Made by a program: the position numbers and the translations under genes
From: Axinella damicornis
Lineage: Eukaryota; Porifera; Demospongiae; Axinellida; Axinellidae
DNA length: 64,000 nt
NCBI GenBank assembly: GCA_963931865.1
Contig: OZ007508.1
Location: forward strand, 17,489,762 to 17,553,761
Reading direction: 5' to 3'
Part shown: positions 51,601 through 61,338 of the stretch, in pieces
How positions within the stretch are numbered: position 1 is the first letter of the stretch
Layout: every line of letters begins with the position of its first letter
The notes under the pieces: generated by a model
Databases searched by the model: none
The model's input: the letters and a program-made list of their open reading frames with translations, nothing else
What the model was told of the DNA's origin: nothing

Positions 51601-52157
51601 GTAACTACACTGTTGTGTGCTATAAGTCCAGTACCAGAGCTATTTACAAGGCTGGTATAAGAGAAGGTCACGTTGCTCTCTTGCACGATAACGGAGGCAT
51701 TCAAACTGCCAGGAATGTTACCGTAGATAAGCTGCAGCAGTGGCACAGCATCCTGAGGGATGGTTGTACGGATGTTTTTCCCACAAGAGATAAAGGAAAT
51801 AAAGGAGACTCGTACATTGGACATGTTTTCGAACACAACAGAGGCTGGCTTGATACACAGAATCCTACTCCTGATATCTGGGAGTGTGGACGAATCCCCA
51901 AGCAAGGTGATGTCATTTACTTCTGCGATACGAATATCTGTTTGCAATATGTGATCGCCATGCAGGGATATCATTGTCGTGTTGTTTGTGAAGTAGTGCT
52001 CAGCTCCTTCAACATACTCTGTGAGCGTGTGACATAGTTCTGTAGGACACTGTACGTCGGTTGAAGGTTTCACATAGTAGATCTTTTGGGCACAACCTGC
52101 TGCCAGTAAGCACAGAAGCGACAGTAGTATGAGTGGCCGATTGAAAGCAAGCTCCAT
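48684..52157 (-). CDS. Beta-helix / multi-TM surface protein, single exon, 1157 aa
   Basis: An uninterrupted 1158-codon frame. Signal peptide at residues 1-24 (MELAFNRPLILLSLLCLLAA...). About residues 190-435 hold some seven or eight repeats of the form NNSARYGGGI/GGAI..ST, the GGA-I pattern of right-handed beta-helix repeats (chlamydial PMP-like). A Cys-rich stalk follows (YICSCQNGLPAC; RSGLLCGQCPDGRSLAFG). The last 390 residues have seven or eight hydrophobic spans with conserved-looking loops (GLIFYANIVG, CFYDGMDAYARTWLQFVFPL, YTKLLRTVIV, WLYDGNVPFL). A cytoplasmic tail ends it. Many N-x-S/T sites in the ectodomain fit an extracellular location. I recall proteins of this build being numerous in sponges and cnidarians; function is unknown, a receptor being the obvious guess. 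The lack of introns contrasts with all its neighbours and suggests retroposition or an old intronless family. Confidence 0.9.
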   Translation of the reverse strand: MELAFNRPLILLSLLCLLAAGCAQKIYYVKPSTDVQCPTELCHTLTEYVEGAEHYFTNNTTMISLHGDHILQTDIRIAEVNDITLLGDSSTLPDIRSRILCIKPASVVFENMSNVRVSFISFISCGKNIRTTIPQDAVPLLQLIYGNIPGSLNASVIVQESNVTFSYTSLVNSSGTGLIAHNSVVTLNGSCIFFGNAGGGIIANTSVLDIIGKQYFTEGDTLNRVGVYTLPDGSNGFMDNSARYGGGILSLFSTLKFSGTNIFINNVAARYGGGLHPMNSTVDISGNISFIRNTARRWGGGVSVSDSHLSLCGVATFRDNVGTIFGGAVVAVRSRVNFNMCSSENANFTENRKFNNINYFVNNSARYGGAIDLFDSILTIESNTNTTVVDNWAELEGGAIYVDNATIYFQANNSVYLRNNSARLGGAVYVRENGPSGLSYCFRVLNNCFFQPTDERIFNTSTVPLTFENNYATLSGADLYGGFIDTCRIPALPSQYNESGRVFDQLTTTVEQQNSTIRISSDPFYICSCQNGLPACERASLRLCNSDASNCENYVLEFEAFPGETISFMAVAYGQRNGTTPATVRANFGTRDFEPSFGRSRLGVFNNAQDIGPLCAKLNYTIFSVNVLDILNLYPDGPCSNLGYPFNILVRFRRPCPYGFSFLESEGACVCEERLQQYTNSCDITRQTISRSVGDTFWVGLDVNAGGIILHPRCPLFYCTSLPVNFTLNQTEMQCSSNRSGLLCGQCPDGRSLAFGNSDCKPCSNRSLALILVFALAGIGLVMLLFVFKLTVAAGTINGLIFYANIVGADRSFFLAESSSYSRFLHVFIAWLNLDFGIEACFYDGMDAYARTWLQFVFPLYIWMIVGFLIVTSRYSIRVSKWLGNNPVAILATLFLLSYTKLLRTVIVTFSFSYLDYPDGQRTVWLYDGNVPFLSGRHVFLFLAGLLTFLFLFLPYTLVLLLGQWLQMYSNWRCLSWASNNKLKVFLDAYNAPYRNKHRYWTGLLLLVRFALLLVSASNAFSDPQITLVAVIVCVLLLESWAWLAGGIYKKWYLNALEASFVLNLGIIAAGLNTTGSRVQLDVLIQTLVTAVLLTFIGIIAFHIYQQINNERVKSWKKTLMQKLHKSLPSRDTSKSINIPKVSTTVVELREPFLEHN

Positions 52158-52870
52158 TGACGGTTCCTCAGTGTCTTGTCAATCCAGAAAACGTGGTGAA
52201 AGATATAATTATGGTCCGGATTGCTAATGTTGGAATCAGGTTAACAATGTGAACTTGTGACTGGTCGACCCTAAAGGGTAAAGAGAACAATAACAGTTTA
52301 CAGAGTGACTACCTAATCACACAAACACAACTAGAGGTGTTCATAGAACACATACCCAGCGTGGAATGTCTACAGGATAGCTACAATCGCTGGGGTATCT
52401 CTCCGTCTGCTTTTTCAGCACATATTGCGAACACGTGCCACAGTGTATACTGTGTTCTTGTATGCCCGTATCCAAGATGTGGGAGTGACCGACTGCCGTA
52501 TACAACGACTTTGTGATTGTGAAGAAGTGGGGCCAAATGTGGGAAATAGCTGGAAAAAACAGCCGAAACAATAGCACCGACATCTATGAAGTGGTAAATG
52601 CTTGAATAAGACTATATTTGTGAGCATATCAACTGACCTAAATAGCTATTATAGACTTTCTGCTATAGAAGGCCAGCTTGGCACTTCACACGCCATAGCG
52701 TTGCAAGACCTAAGGACACAAATCCAAATGGTGGACTGTTCATTTCACCCCACACCGCCTCTGGCCTAAGCAATCATAAACAAGGTGATGGCGTGCAGCT
52801 TAATTCTTTCCAGAGTTACAAATGATGTCATCGTGATGGAATACATCATAGTATCCACTGCAGTTTCTGG

Positions 52871-52981
52871 TAGCCTCGTACCCAGTCCCACGCCCAGCTT
52901 TCGTCGCTTGCAGTACGGTAAAGTGCTTTGTACCGTACTGCAAGCAACAGAAAGCTGGGCATGGGACTGGGAACGAGGCTA
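52871..52981. mobile_element. TAGCCTCG hairpin, perfect 9-bp TSD
   Basis: TAGCCTCGTACCCAGTCCC, then gcccagctttcgtcgcttgc and agtacggta, with a matching right arm. Flanks are agtttctgg on both sides. The arms of about 50 nt nearly all pair. Confidence 0.93.
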
Positions 52982-52984
52982 AGT

Positions 52985-53167
52985 TTCTGGATCATCCACG
53001 TTATATGGCCCTCGATGCTAATCGAGTGTGCGGGGTCAATAGAGGTCATGTGACCACATCCTGGCCATGCCCACTCACGTAGCAGGATCAAGTAACTTGT
53101 AAGGATGGACTACTGACCCCACCCAGTCGATTAGCATTGGGGGCCATATAACGTGGATGATCCCAGG
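52985..53167. mobile_element. TIR MITE next to the TAGCCTCG hairpin
   Basis: ctggatcatccacgttatat at the left is complementary to atataacgtggatgatcccag at the right, about 183 bp. No coding capacity. Confidence 0.8.
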
Positions 53168-53790
53168 TTTCCAAGACCTGCATTTCATTTCCACATTGCT
53201 TTAACGGGAGGGGAAGCACGGTGGTAAGAGACTAGACTTGCACAAACAGTTGTGTATCAGGCTCTGTCCTCCGCCGGAACCCCCAAACACAAGGACCTGG
53301 GATTGAAGCTAGTCACTTCCTACCGTACCTAGCTACATGCTTTATACGAGTACATACAGATTGCTACGAGAAGTCAGATGTGCCAGGAAAATATATATAC
53401 TTCAGCACAGACACATATACATTTATATATGTCGGCTGAGACGCGGACCTTAACATAATATTATAAAGGAGGACGCGCCCACACACACACAAATCATGAT
53501 CGCTTACCAGACACTAAGTACGCTTAGCTCAGGAGTCCTGCAAAGAAGTCAGAGATGATCGGTTTGATCACGCCCGGGCTGCAGCTAGAGCTAGAGCAAT
53601 AATTATTACGAAACGCACAGCAGTGCACCAATTTAAGGGCGTGCCTCTAGCCCCACCCATGCACGAATGTCAGGTGGTTGGCAACATGCATTGCGTGGGT
53701 GCAATGGTAGATGTACGTGATCAGGACCTTTTACTTAATTATTGTACATGCACATCAAAATTCAAGCAAGTTGCAGCCCAGACCAACTTT

Positions 53791-53885
53791 CCACCTGCTG
53801 GGTAACATTGGTCTGTATACTTCAGTGCTGCACTGCACTGCAGTGCAGCACTGAAGTATACAGACCAATGTTACCCAGCAGGTGG
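53791..53885. repeat. Perfect 95-nt palindrome, almost no loop
   Basis: The left arm begins ccacctgctgggtaacattg and runs through gtatacttcagtgctgcact. It is exactly inverted to end at ggtgg; the flanking actt/aagt continue imperfectly. Confidence 0.9.
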
Positions 53886-55505
53886 CTATAAAGTATAATA
53901 GAACAACGATAGCAACTGGTACAAATGGGATTGAGGGGGTGGTAATGATCTAATCACCTCCCGAAAACTTGGTCAATAACTCCACTTTCACAAACCAGCA
54001 AGTCTGTCCACACAGCACCAACCTGCTGATGTTGTGTGTCACAAGGACCCTATTGAGCACTGCACTTGCCACTTCTGCCAGACACCCTAATACTGATGAT
54101 CCGGATGCATGCAGGGAGAGATTAGAGCTCTTCATTGAACTTTCGGGAAGTGATTAGAAACATTGAACAATCATTCATATACTCTCTTGAGAGGATGTAA
54201 GCAGTGGTTTGGTGAGAGTTCTTATTGATTCTGCATCGCTGTCATCCTTTTCTGGATCTGATTCTCGCTTATTGCAACACAGGAGGCAGGAACACCAGCC
54301 AGAGACAGCCATATGCTCCACTTCATCTGATTGGATAGTTGGCGGCAGCTACATTAACAAAAGTGAGCAGAATACAGGTAAGCTCGCGATAGGAAAACAC
54401 GACATATACTGATGTACGTGACCTTTTACTTATTGTAGTAACAATCCTGTGTTAATGTATTCACAACAGGACACCACTAAATTAGTGCTCTTCGCCAGAG
54501 ATACTATCACCCAAGGCTGTCAGTGTGTCAGAGTAATGAGCTATACATGGCAGACCCATGCACGTGCAATGAGGGGCAAGAGCTTGTGAGACCTCCGAAG
54601 AGAAACAGTCATGCACCGTGAACACTATGAGGCTGGCGCAATGAGGGAACAGTAGCTGAAGCGAGGGAGTGAGCAAAAGCTGTATTAAAACCCTTTAAGC
54701 CCCATTGATGTCTATAGGCGTCATTTAGACCCTATGCACTTGTAGGGCTTCTCGTCAGTCCAAAAAGTGACCAAAAAAGCTTCAGAGGGCCCAGGGACGA
54801 CTTTGAGGGACGAACTCAAAAATTTGGTCAGATTTCGGCGCGCCTCCCCCACTAAACGTACAAGCGGGGGGGGGGGGGGGGGGGGGGGTATCGAAAGGGG
54901 GGCTGCAGCCCCCCTTTTGCATGTCGTGGGCGTTTTTTGATTTTAATGAGATTCATCGACCCAAGAATTTTTGATTCTAATGATATTCATAGACCCCACC
55001 CAGGGCCTCAAGAAAACATGCAAATTGGTGGTGTAAGGTGTGCCATCAGTCAGATCTAGCCCAAGTTTAGGGAAATGCTGGGCAAAAATCCGGCTGACAT
55101 CCACCTTTGACTTCCGATTGCTGGGCTTGTGGGGGGTCATGAATATCATTAACGGTATTGCCAGAGGGGTCTCTCCATGCGTGCGGGCCCCACCAAGTTT
55201 GGCCGCTGAGGAGCGAATGCTGTGGGAGAGGAGTACCTACGAAAGTGGTGTGCGCTGAATGCATGAAAATGTGTTGTCTTGGTGGGAAGAATTCGGTGGT
55301 TAAAGGGTTAATACATGTTCACAACACACACTCACATACACAATGTCATACATACACCTCCTAGATACTTGGCAGAGCTGTAACAATAAGAGACTCTCTA
55401 CTGCTCATGAGCACAAACGTCCAATACCTCAGTACATTGTATTTCTGACTTCTTGTGATCCAGTACATTGAACTGCCATAGCTCTAACACTCAGGAACCA
55501 GACAG

Positions 55506-58500
55506 TTACTGTACCTGTGTAGTGGTGCGGTTTCTGTGGCAACACTCCAGCAGTATCATCACCGCAATCGTAAATATGCCCACGGCAGTTGCAGAGAAGG
55601 GCAAGAATACCAATACGTTCCGATAGAAGTCTGGTAACCTGCAGGTCATGAATATGCAAATCATGGATTCATGCAGTGTATGTTCATCAAAGTGACACAA
55701 TACACTTGGAAAGTTGAACCTAGCAGTACAGTGGAACCTGTCTAATGCGGTCACCTGCGGGCCAAATACGTTTGGCCTCATTAGAGAGGTGGCTGCAATA
55801 CAGAAAACCTCTCTAAAGCGGTCATGTGAAGTTTGACCTCAATACAAAATTTCGGGACTTTCCCAAGCTGACCGCAATGTGGAGGTGACTGCCTTATTCA
55901 GGTGACCGCTAAGGCAGGTTTCACTGTACTGTCAATGTATTGTGATTTGTGCTAATTAACCTAGAACATGAAAAAGTCCATGAATCAGGCTAGATGTTAG
56001 TTTGGAGTCACTATGCAGGATGTGTACTGCCCTAAGTCGTCTCCTTGCCCAATGTGCTAAGAGTTGTATGCCTGTATGATCCACCAACCACATCGTGCAA
56101 CCAGACTGGCATCATACATGACTTACTTGCCGGATGCCGAGGGGGGCTGCACTTGTTGAATGATCTTCACAATGACTCCATTTGAAAGACGATCCGCAAA
56201 ACTCATCCACCCATAAACAAAGGCACTACTACCCTGTCAGGGAAATCAAAATAATTATGACAACAATAATTAATGTTCTGGTTTATGCTTAAAGACTACC
56301 TATATATATTTTACACAGAGGGGCTGCTTCGATCTGCATTCAAGTATATTGGGAATTCTATGCTCGTTACACCTCTGGTAGTAAAATAAATTGTTCCAAA
56401 TGATTAGCCTCGTTCCCAGGCCCCGCCCAGCTTTTCGTCGCTTGCAGTACGGAAAAGCGGGGAGAGCCTGGTATGTTTCCTCACGTGAGCATTACGTAAT
56501 CGACAAACGGCCAAAATTTTCAGAACGAAAAAGTGAAGTTTTGCGTATTGTTCAACCGACCATACGTTCAACACTTGGTGTGTATAACAGTCGCCCCCCG
56601 CTAGCAAAATACGTGTGGTAAGTTACCTCGTACCATTGCTTTTCTTGCTGTTCTGAGCCCCAGTTCGCCCACGTTCAAAGTCCTTTCTACCACCTTTCTA
56701 CCCTTGACGTCACGCACGTGAGGAAACATACCAGGCCCTCCGCGTTCTTTGGTGCAACCGAAAGCGGCGCACGGGCCTGGGAACGAGGCTACCAAATAAT
56801 ATCTGACCTCAGTGGAGGATGTGGAGATATTAAATAGTTATCATATAAAGGTGTTTTACTGACTCAGAGATTTACAATGGTTGCAGAGTTAAAGCATTAG
56901 ACTGTTCTGCCATTAAGCCACAATATTCATCTTAGGCCGTACGTGACATCATGAATATGCATAGGAGTGAGCCATATATGTACAAGCTGCAGCAGGACAA
57001 GTTAGTGGACACAATTGGACTCTGCTGAAATCAAGGCATGGGATACTGAAAAGTGAGTTTGCCTACAAGTTGCTCTACCTGGACAGTGCATGGTTGTCAC
57101 CACAATAATCGTTTTCATCATCAAGTCCATATACAGAATAACACTGAACATTCAGGAACGATCTTATACACTTACCGTATATTCTCCCACTAGATAGGCA
57201 ATCTTTGCCATTGAAATCACGAGGACAGTGGCCCCTCCTGCACCCAGTAGTATAGTTGCACCATATATACTGTCCCGGTACCAGTTGAAATGTGAAGCAC
57301 TGTCACTAGAGGGGTCCTTGACCCAAAACCATATGCTGCATGGGATTGTACGAAATGCTTTCACTTGCAATACACATAATGGGACTCTACACAACGTTAA
57401 CTATATACTAAGTGCTAAAGAGGTTCTTAGTTCTAGAAGTTATTGAACTACGAATATTCAGAAGGATAGGTACATTGGGTTTCAGTTCCAATCAAACATG
57501 GCTTAATGACTATATGAGGCTCAAGCAAAGTGTCGGCATAGTTTCTGTACTCCAGCATGTTCTGGGATAGGCAGTTACTGTAAAGCTCCACCCACAGAAA
57601 GTTCTTGCTACTAAATAATTCCTCCATATTTCTTAAGACTGGAGGTGGTGAAGGCCTGGGACGAAGCTATAATACTTCGGCCTATTGGTCTGTACAATTT
57701 GCAGAACCTTCACAGGTAATAACTTTCCTGGACAGTGTAACTTACAGTGCACCCCAGACAACAGCAAAGCCCAGAAAGAATGTCATCTATAACGTAGAAG
57801 ACAAAATGGGAAATTTCACACAAAAATGAAAATGCATGAAAAGAAAAAGAGACTTTGTGTAGTGTTTGAGAGGCCACCACATGTTGTGTATGGCACTCTA
57901 TAAGCTATAGAGTTATAGACAAGTTCTACAAGAAGATCATCCTATCATAGAATTGAATAGAGATTACCAAATGCTGCATGTCTGTTATTCCAATGTTCGG
58001 ATAGTTACAGTAACTGAGTGCAAGTATAGAGGCCATCTTTATGTACCTTGTCTCCTACAACTTTATTGAACTTCTTCACAATGAAAGTGACGAAGAAGCT
58101 ACTGATAAATAGGATCAAGGGACCTTTGGCAATGCTGGCCTGAAAAAAAAATGACAAACAAAATTAACTCAAGCTGGATAGTTAACACACTACTAAATCT
58201 CATTCTACTCCCAAGCAGTTCGTTCCTGTATCACCACTTGTGTTCGTAACAACATCTACTCATTAACAAGCTTTCAATCAAGACTCGTGTATTGCCAACC
58301 TATCAAAGCAGCTGGTAATTCCCACAAAACCCCGGTCAACCCAATTCTAATCAAAGGTGTGTTCTAATTAAAGCCAAGTGGAAACACAGCCGTCCATCCA
58401 CCCACTTCCCTTTCCGCTGGCACAGAGACTATCTCCCAAGGACATTGCTAAAAGTGACGTACATCATGAGGTTGCATTGCGGAGCACATTACACTGGGCA

Positions 58501-61182
58501 TAGCAGTGAGAGTGTATCATAAACAGTTATGTACACACTGTGTATTCCATACACATTAGCACTTACACGATCCATGTTCAGAGTGTCTACGAGGTAGAGT
58601 GGCAGGTAGGTCTGAGGGAGGATAACCACAATTCGAGCAGCCATGAAGCCACACGCAACCTGCAGGAAAGTTATAAGGTGCAATTCCGTTGTTTTGCTCA
58701 CCCTCCTTGAACAATGGCACGGAGAGAAGCAAACCATTCAGTTGCTGGTATTCACTTTCCTATTAACACTTACCAAGTAAAACCGAGGGTTCATCAGCCA
58801 CTTGTACCACTTTAGCTTGGGGGGCCTGGCGTTGGGGTCCTCGTGAATGAACACTTGGAACAGCAGGGACACCGGTACCCCCAGACAAATTACAATCAGT
58901 GCCATGATCTGCAGGAGGTTGGGATTGTTATGACTGAAAGGTACTTGCAGTAGTGCAGCATTTCCTGCATAACTTCAGCAGGATACAAAGTGGACTTTTT
59001 CAGGATAGCAAGGGTACTTTCTCAGATATCAAGTCAGGATACCAAGTGTACTTTCTCAGGATACCATGTACTTTCTCAGGATACCAAGTGAACTTTCTCA
59101 GGATACCAAGTGGACTTTCTCAGGATACCAAGTGCACTTTCTCAGGATACCAAGTGGACTTTCTCAGGATACCAAGAGTACTTTCTTATGACTCTGTGCA
59201 TTGTAAGCAACCACACACATTCGATGTCAGCTAAATAGGGGGGGTGCAATTGAAGCCACCCCAAAAGACTGTCTAGACTATGCAACATGTATCAGCAGTG
59301 GCGAAAGTAGACCTGAATGTAATAGCTAGTCGCCAAGCGTGGTTCATGGGTAGATAACCAAACTCCAGGATAAATTAGTTATATAGACACAGGCAAAAGG
59401 CATCCACGCTGGGGTGGGTGTCTAACCACAAGGTGGCAAACATTACACAACTTATACTATACCACAGACATCTACGTATTACAACGTATCACAGATGATT
59501 AACCTAATGTCCGACAATGTCTCATACAGTGACCACTGGGCAAGAGGATCTGGGGTAAGTGCAGCATGGCTATCATGCGAAGAAACAAGAAATACTCATG
59601 ATGGACAAGCAAGAAGCATCAAACAAAAAGCACTGTAAAAGTGGCAACCTACAAAGCAGTTGTGGTTACTACTGTAACAACAGCTCTCACCAGCATGCAG
59701 AAGCCAGCCTCAGTGATTCCTTGTGGTTACCAGGTTCAGACCCCTACCCAGCTTGCAGTAGCCAGCCTCAGTGATTCCTTGTGGTTACCAGTATAGCCTC
59801 AGTTCAGACCTCTACCCAGCATGCAGTAGCCAGCCTCAGTGATGCCTTGTGGTTACCAGTATAGCCTCAGTTCAGACCTCTACCCAGCATGCAGTAGCCA
59901 GCCTCAGTGATGCCTTGTGGTTACCAGTATAGCCTCAGTTCAGACCTCTACCCAGCATGCAGTAGCCAGCCTCAGTGATGCCTTGTGGTTACCAGTATAG
60001 CCTCAGTTCAGACCCCTACCCAGCTTGCAGTAGCCTCGTTCCCTGGCTCCTCCCCAGCTTTTTGTCGCATACTGTTTTAGTACAGTATGCGACAAAAAGC
60101 TGGGGAGGAGCCTGGGAATGAGGCTAGCTTGTAGTACAGAAACGTTTCCAGCCAAAAGCAGAAGTTGTTCAAACAAAATACAACCACGCAGAACACCTAT
60201 ACACTATCATGATCGAGCAAATTGCAATGGGATGTGCATGCACAATGTAATTATCACGTGACAATGTTCTGAGGAGCTGCCAAATCTCAGGCAGCGGAAG
60301 TGAACTCGTGAGGTTGCCAGGCCATTTCCCCTATGGTCTGGGAATGAGCTAGAGACTATAAGACTAATGTTGCAGTACTCACAGAGCAACTTTCATACAA
60401 GAACAGTACATGACAGGTTAATTCTTACCCAGAATAAATTTTTGTCATTAGGGGTTAAATTGGTCGCATCCCCATCACGATTTATTTTCTCCAGTAGAAC
60501 CCAGAAACAGCTGAACACCAGGAGGTTAGACAGGATGGTGAAGGTGTACCTGCAGCAAAGGAAGAGTAATAGTATAGCATAGCGCATACATCCAGCAGAG
60601 GTACATTGTTATGCAGGCATTAATGAAAACAGCAATACTGATGTCTACAAGTAAAACTCCATCTGCGTGAATTAGGGATCAAAGGTCACCTCACCTGGTT
60701 GAGTTCAGCTCAACCTTTATATGTTTGTCATTGGTCAGTTCCGGTATCAGCGACAGCTGTGCAATCTGGACAGCTGCCCACCCAAACTGAAACACAGCGG
60801 CAAAACTGGCGTAGTAGAGCACCTTGTAACTGGGCGATACGTCAGTACACCCGAAGCAATCATGCCACACAAAGAAGAACGAGCTGGCAACAGCACCCAC
60901 TCCAAGGAGATGGAATATCTTCCTTCGTCCTGGGTATCTGCAGCGTGTTTGGTCAGACCAAACCCCAATGAAAGGAGTGGAAATGGCTCCTGCAACCTGT
61001 GCTATAAGGATTATTGTGCCCGTGTCTTTAGGTGGTAGTCGCAACACTTTCTGGAAAAAGGTCACGTTGTAGGGAAACCACATGGAGATGGCTAGCACGT
61101 TAATGATGTGGCCAGTGCCGAAGAATATCCGCCCGTAGAGGGGGAGAGGGCGCCTTCCCGACTGCTTTCCTCTGCCGTCCAT
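55506..61182 (-). CDS. MFSD12: MFSD12-like major facilitator transporter, complete, 9 exons
   Basis: MFS carrier; vertebrate MFSD12 imports cysteine into lysosomes and melanosomes. Exons (minus): 60695-61182, 60429-60549, 58774-58908, 58567-58659, 58047-58139, 57746-57786, 57176-57335, 56127-56233 and 55506-55638. The sum is 1371 nt, 456 aa (human 480), all GT-AG with agreeing phases. Start is ATG at 61182 (MDGRGKQSGRR). About 12 hydrophobic segments are visible. Family-like stretches include FQFGWAAVQIAQLSLIPEL near the end of exon 1, RIVVILPQTYLPLYLVDTLN, LLGAGGATVLVISMAKIA and SSAFVYGWMSFADRLSNGV, aligning in order with MFSD12. The tail carries no clear dileucine signal, so the compartment is inferred from the family. 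Introns hold MITEs (56405-56791, 60031-60126) and two minisatellites. Confidence 0.93.
55724..55932. mobile_element. TIR MITE, CAGTACAGTGGAACCTGTCT ends
   Basis: Left CAGTACAGTGGAACCTGTCT, right AGGCAGGTTTCACTGTACTG, with aagcggtc-type inner repeats. Elements with gtgaaacctctctaaagcgg cores are common in animal genomes. Located in the last MFSD12 intron. Confidence 0.85.
56405..56791. mobile_element. TAGCCTCG-family element, long form (387 bp)
   Basis: Ends TAGCCTCGTTCCCAGGCCCC and GGGCCTGGGAACGAGGCTA. Flanks ccaaatgat/ccaaataat match at 8 of 9. Inner second inverted pair: gcctggtatgtttcctcacg and its complement. Same build as 17272-17629, so a distinct long subfamily. Located in an MFSD12 intron. 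Confidence 0.9.
58975..59185 (+). repeat. Minisatellite, 22-bp unit, MFSD12 intron 2
   Basis: About eight copies of ggataccaagtggactttct plus ca, with single-base variants. Confidence 0.9.
59690..60030 (+). repeat. Minisatellite, about 68-bp unit, MFSD12 intron 2
   Basis: About five copies of tgtggttaccagtatagcct ... cctacccagcatgcagtagc; it ends exactly at the MITE 60031-60126. Confidence 0.88.
60031..60126. mobile_element. TAGCCTCG hairpin in MFSD12 intron 1-2 region, near-perfect
   Basis: TAGCCTCGTTCCCTGGCTCC, then ccccagctttttgtcgcata and ctgt around tttt; the right arm complements nearly every base. Flanks gcttgcag/gcttgtag. It lies between the exons 60429-60549 and 58774-58908. Confidence 0.92.
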
Positions 61183-61338
61183 CACGATCCCAGGCGCTAG
61201 GACTGAGCAGTCAGTTAACTCACCGGTAGTTAGTTAATGTTAATTGGTCACATGGTGGGCGGGGCTGCGTAGGGGCTACCTCGTTCCCAGCACAGCTATT
61301 TCACGATTGGAACCGAAATTTGTGCTCTTGAAAAAAGT
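61183..61338. promoter_or_regulatory. Divergent MFSD12/PLAA promoter, 156 bp
   Basis: Contains taATTGGtcacatg (inverted CCAAT next to an E-box-like cacatg, about 61240-61252) and gGGGCGGGGc-like sequence at about 61257-61265, both typical of TATA-less divergent promoters. Confidence 0.6.

Larger units (their letters stand above)
52158..55505. other. Repeat-rich spacer, no supported gene
   Basis: Contains MITEs at 52871-52981 and about 52985-53167, the palindrome 53791-53885, a G run (54866-54888) next to a small ggggggctgcagcccccc hairpin, and a repeat ending in gttaaagggttaa near 55310. Short open frames match nothing I know. Confidence 0.55.

Noticed and set aside
61183..61185. PLAA partner MFSD12 starting one codon earlier
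   Set aside because: The codon before the ATG at 61182 is GTG; the ATG is the natural start in an animal gene.
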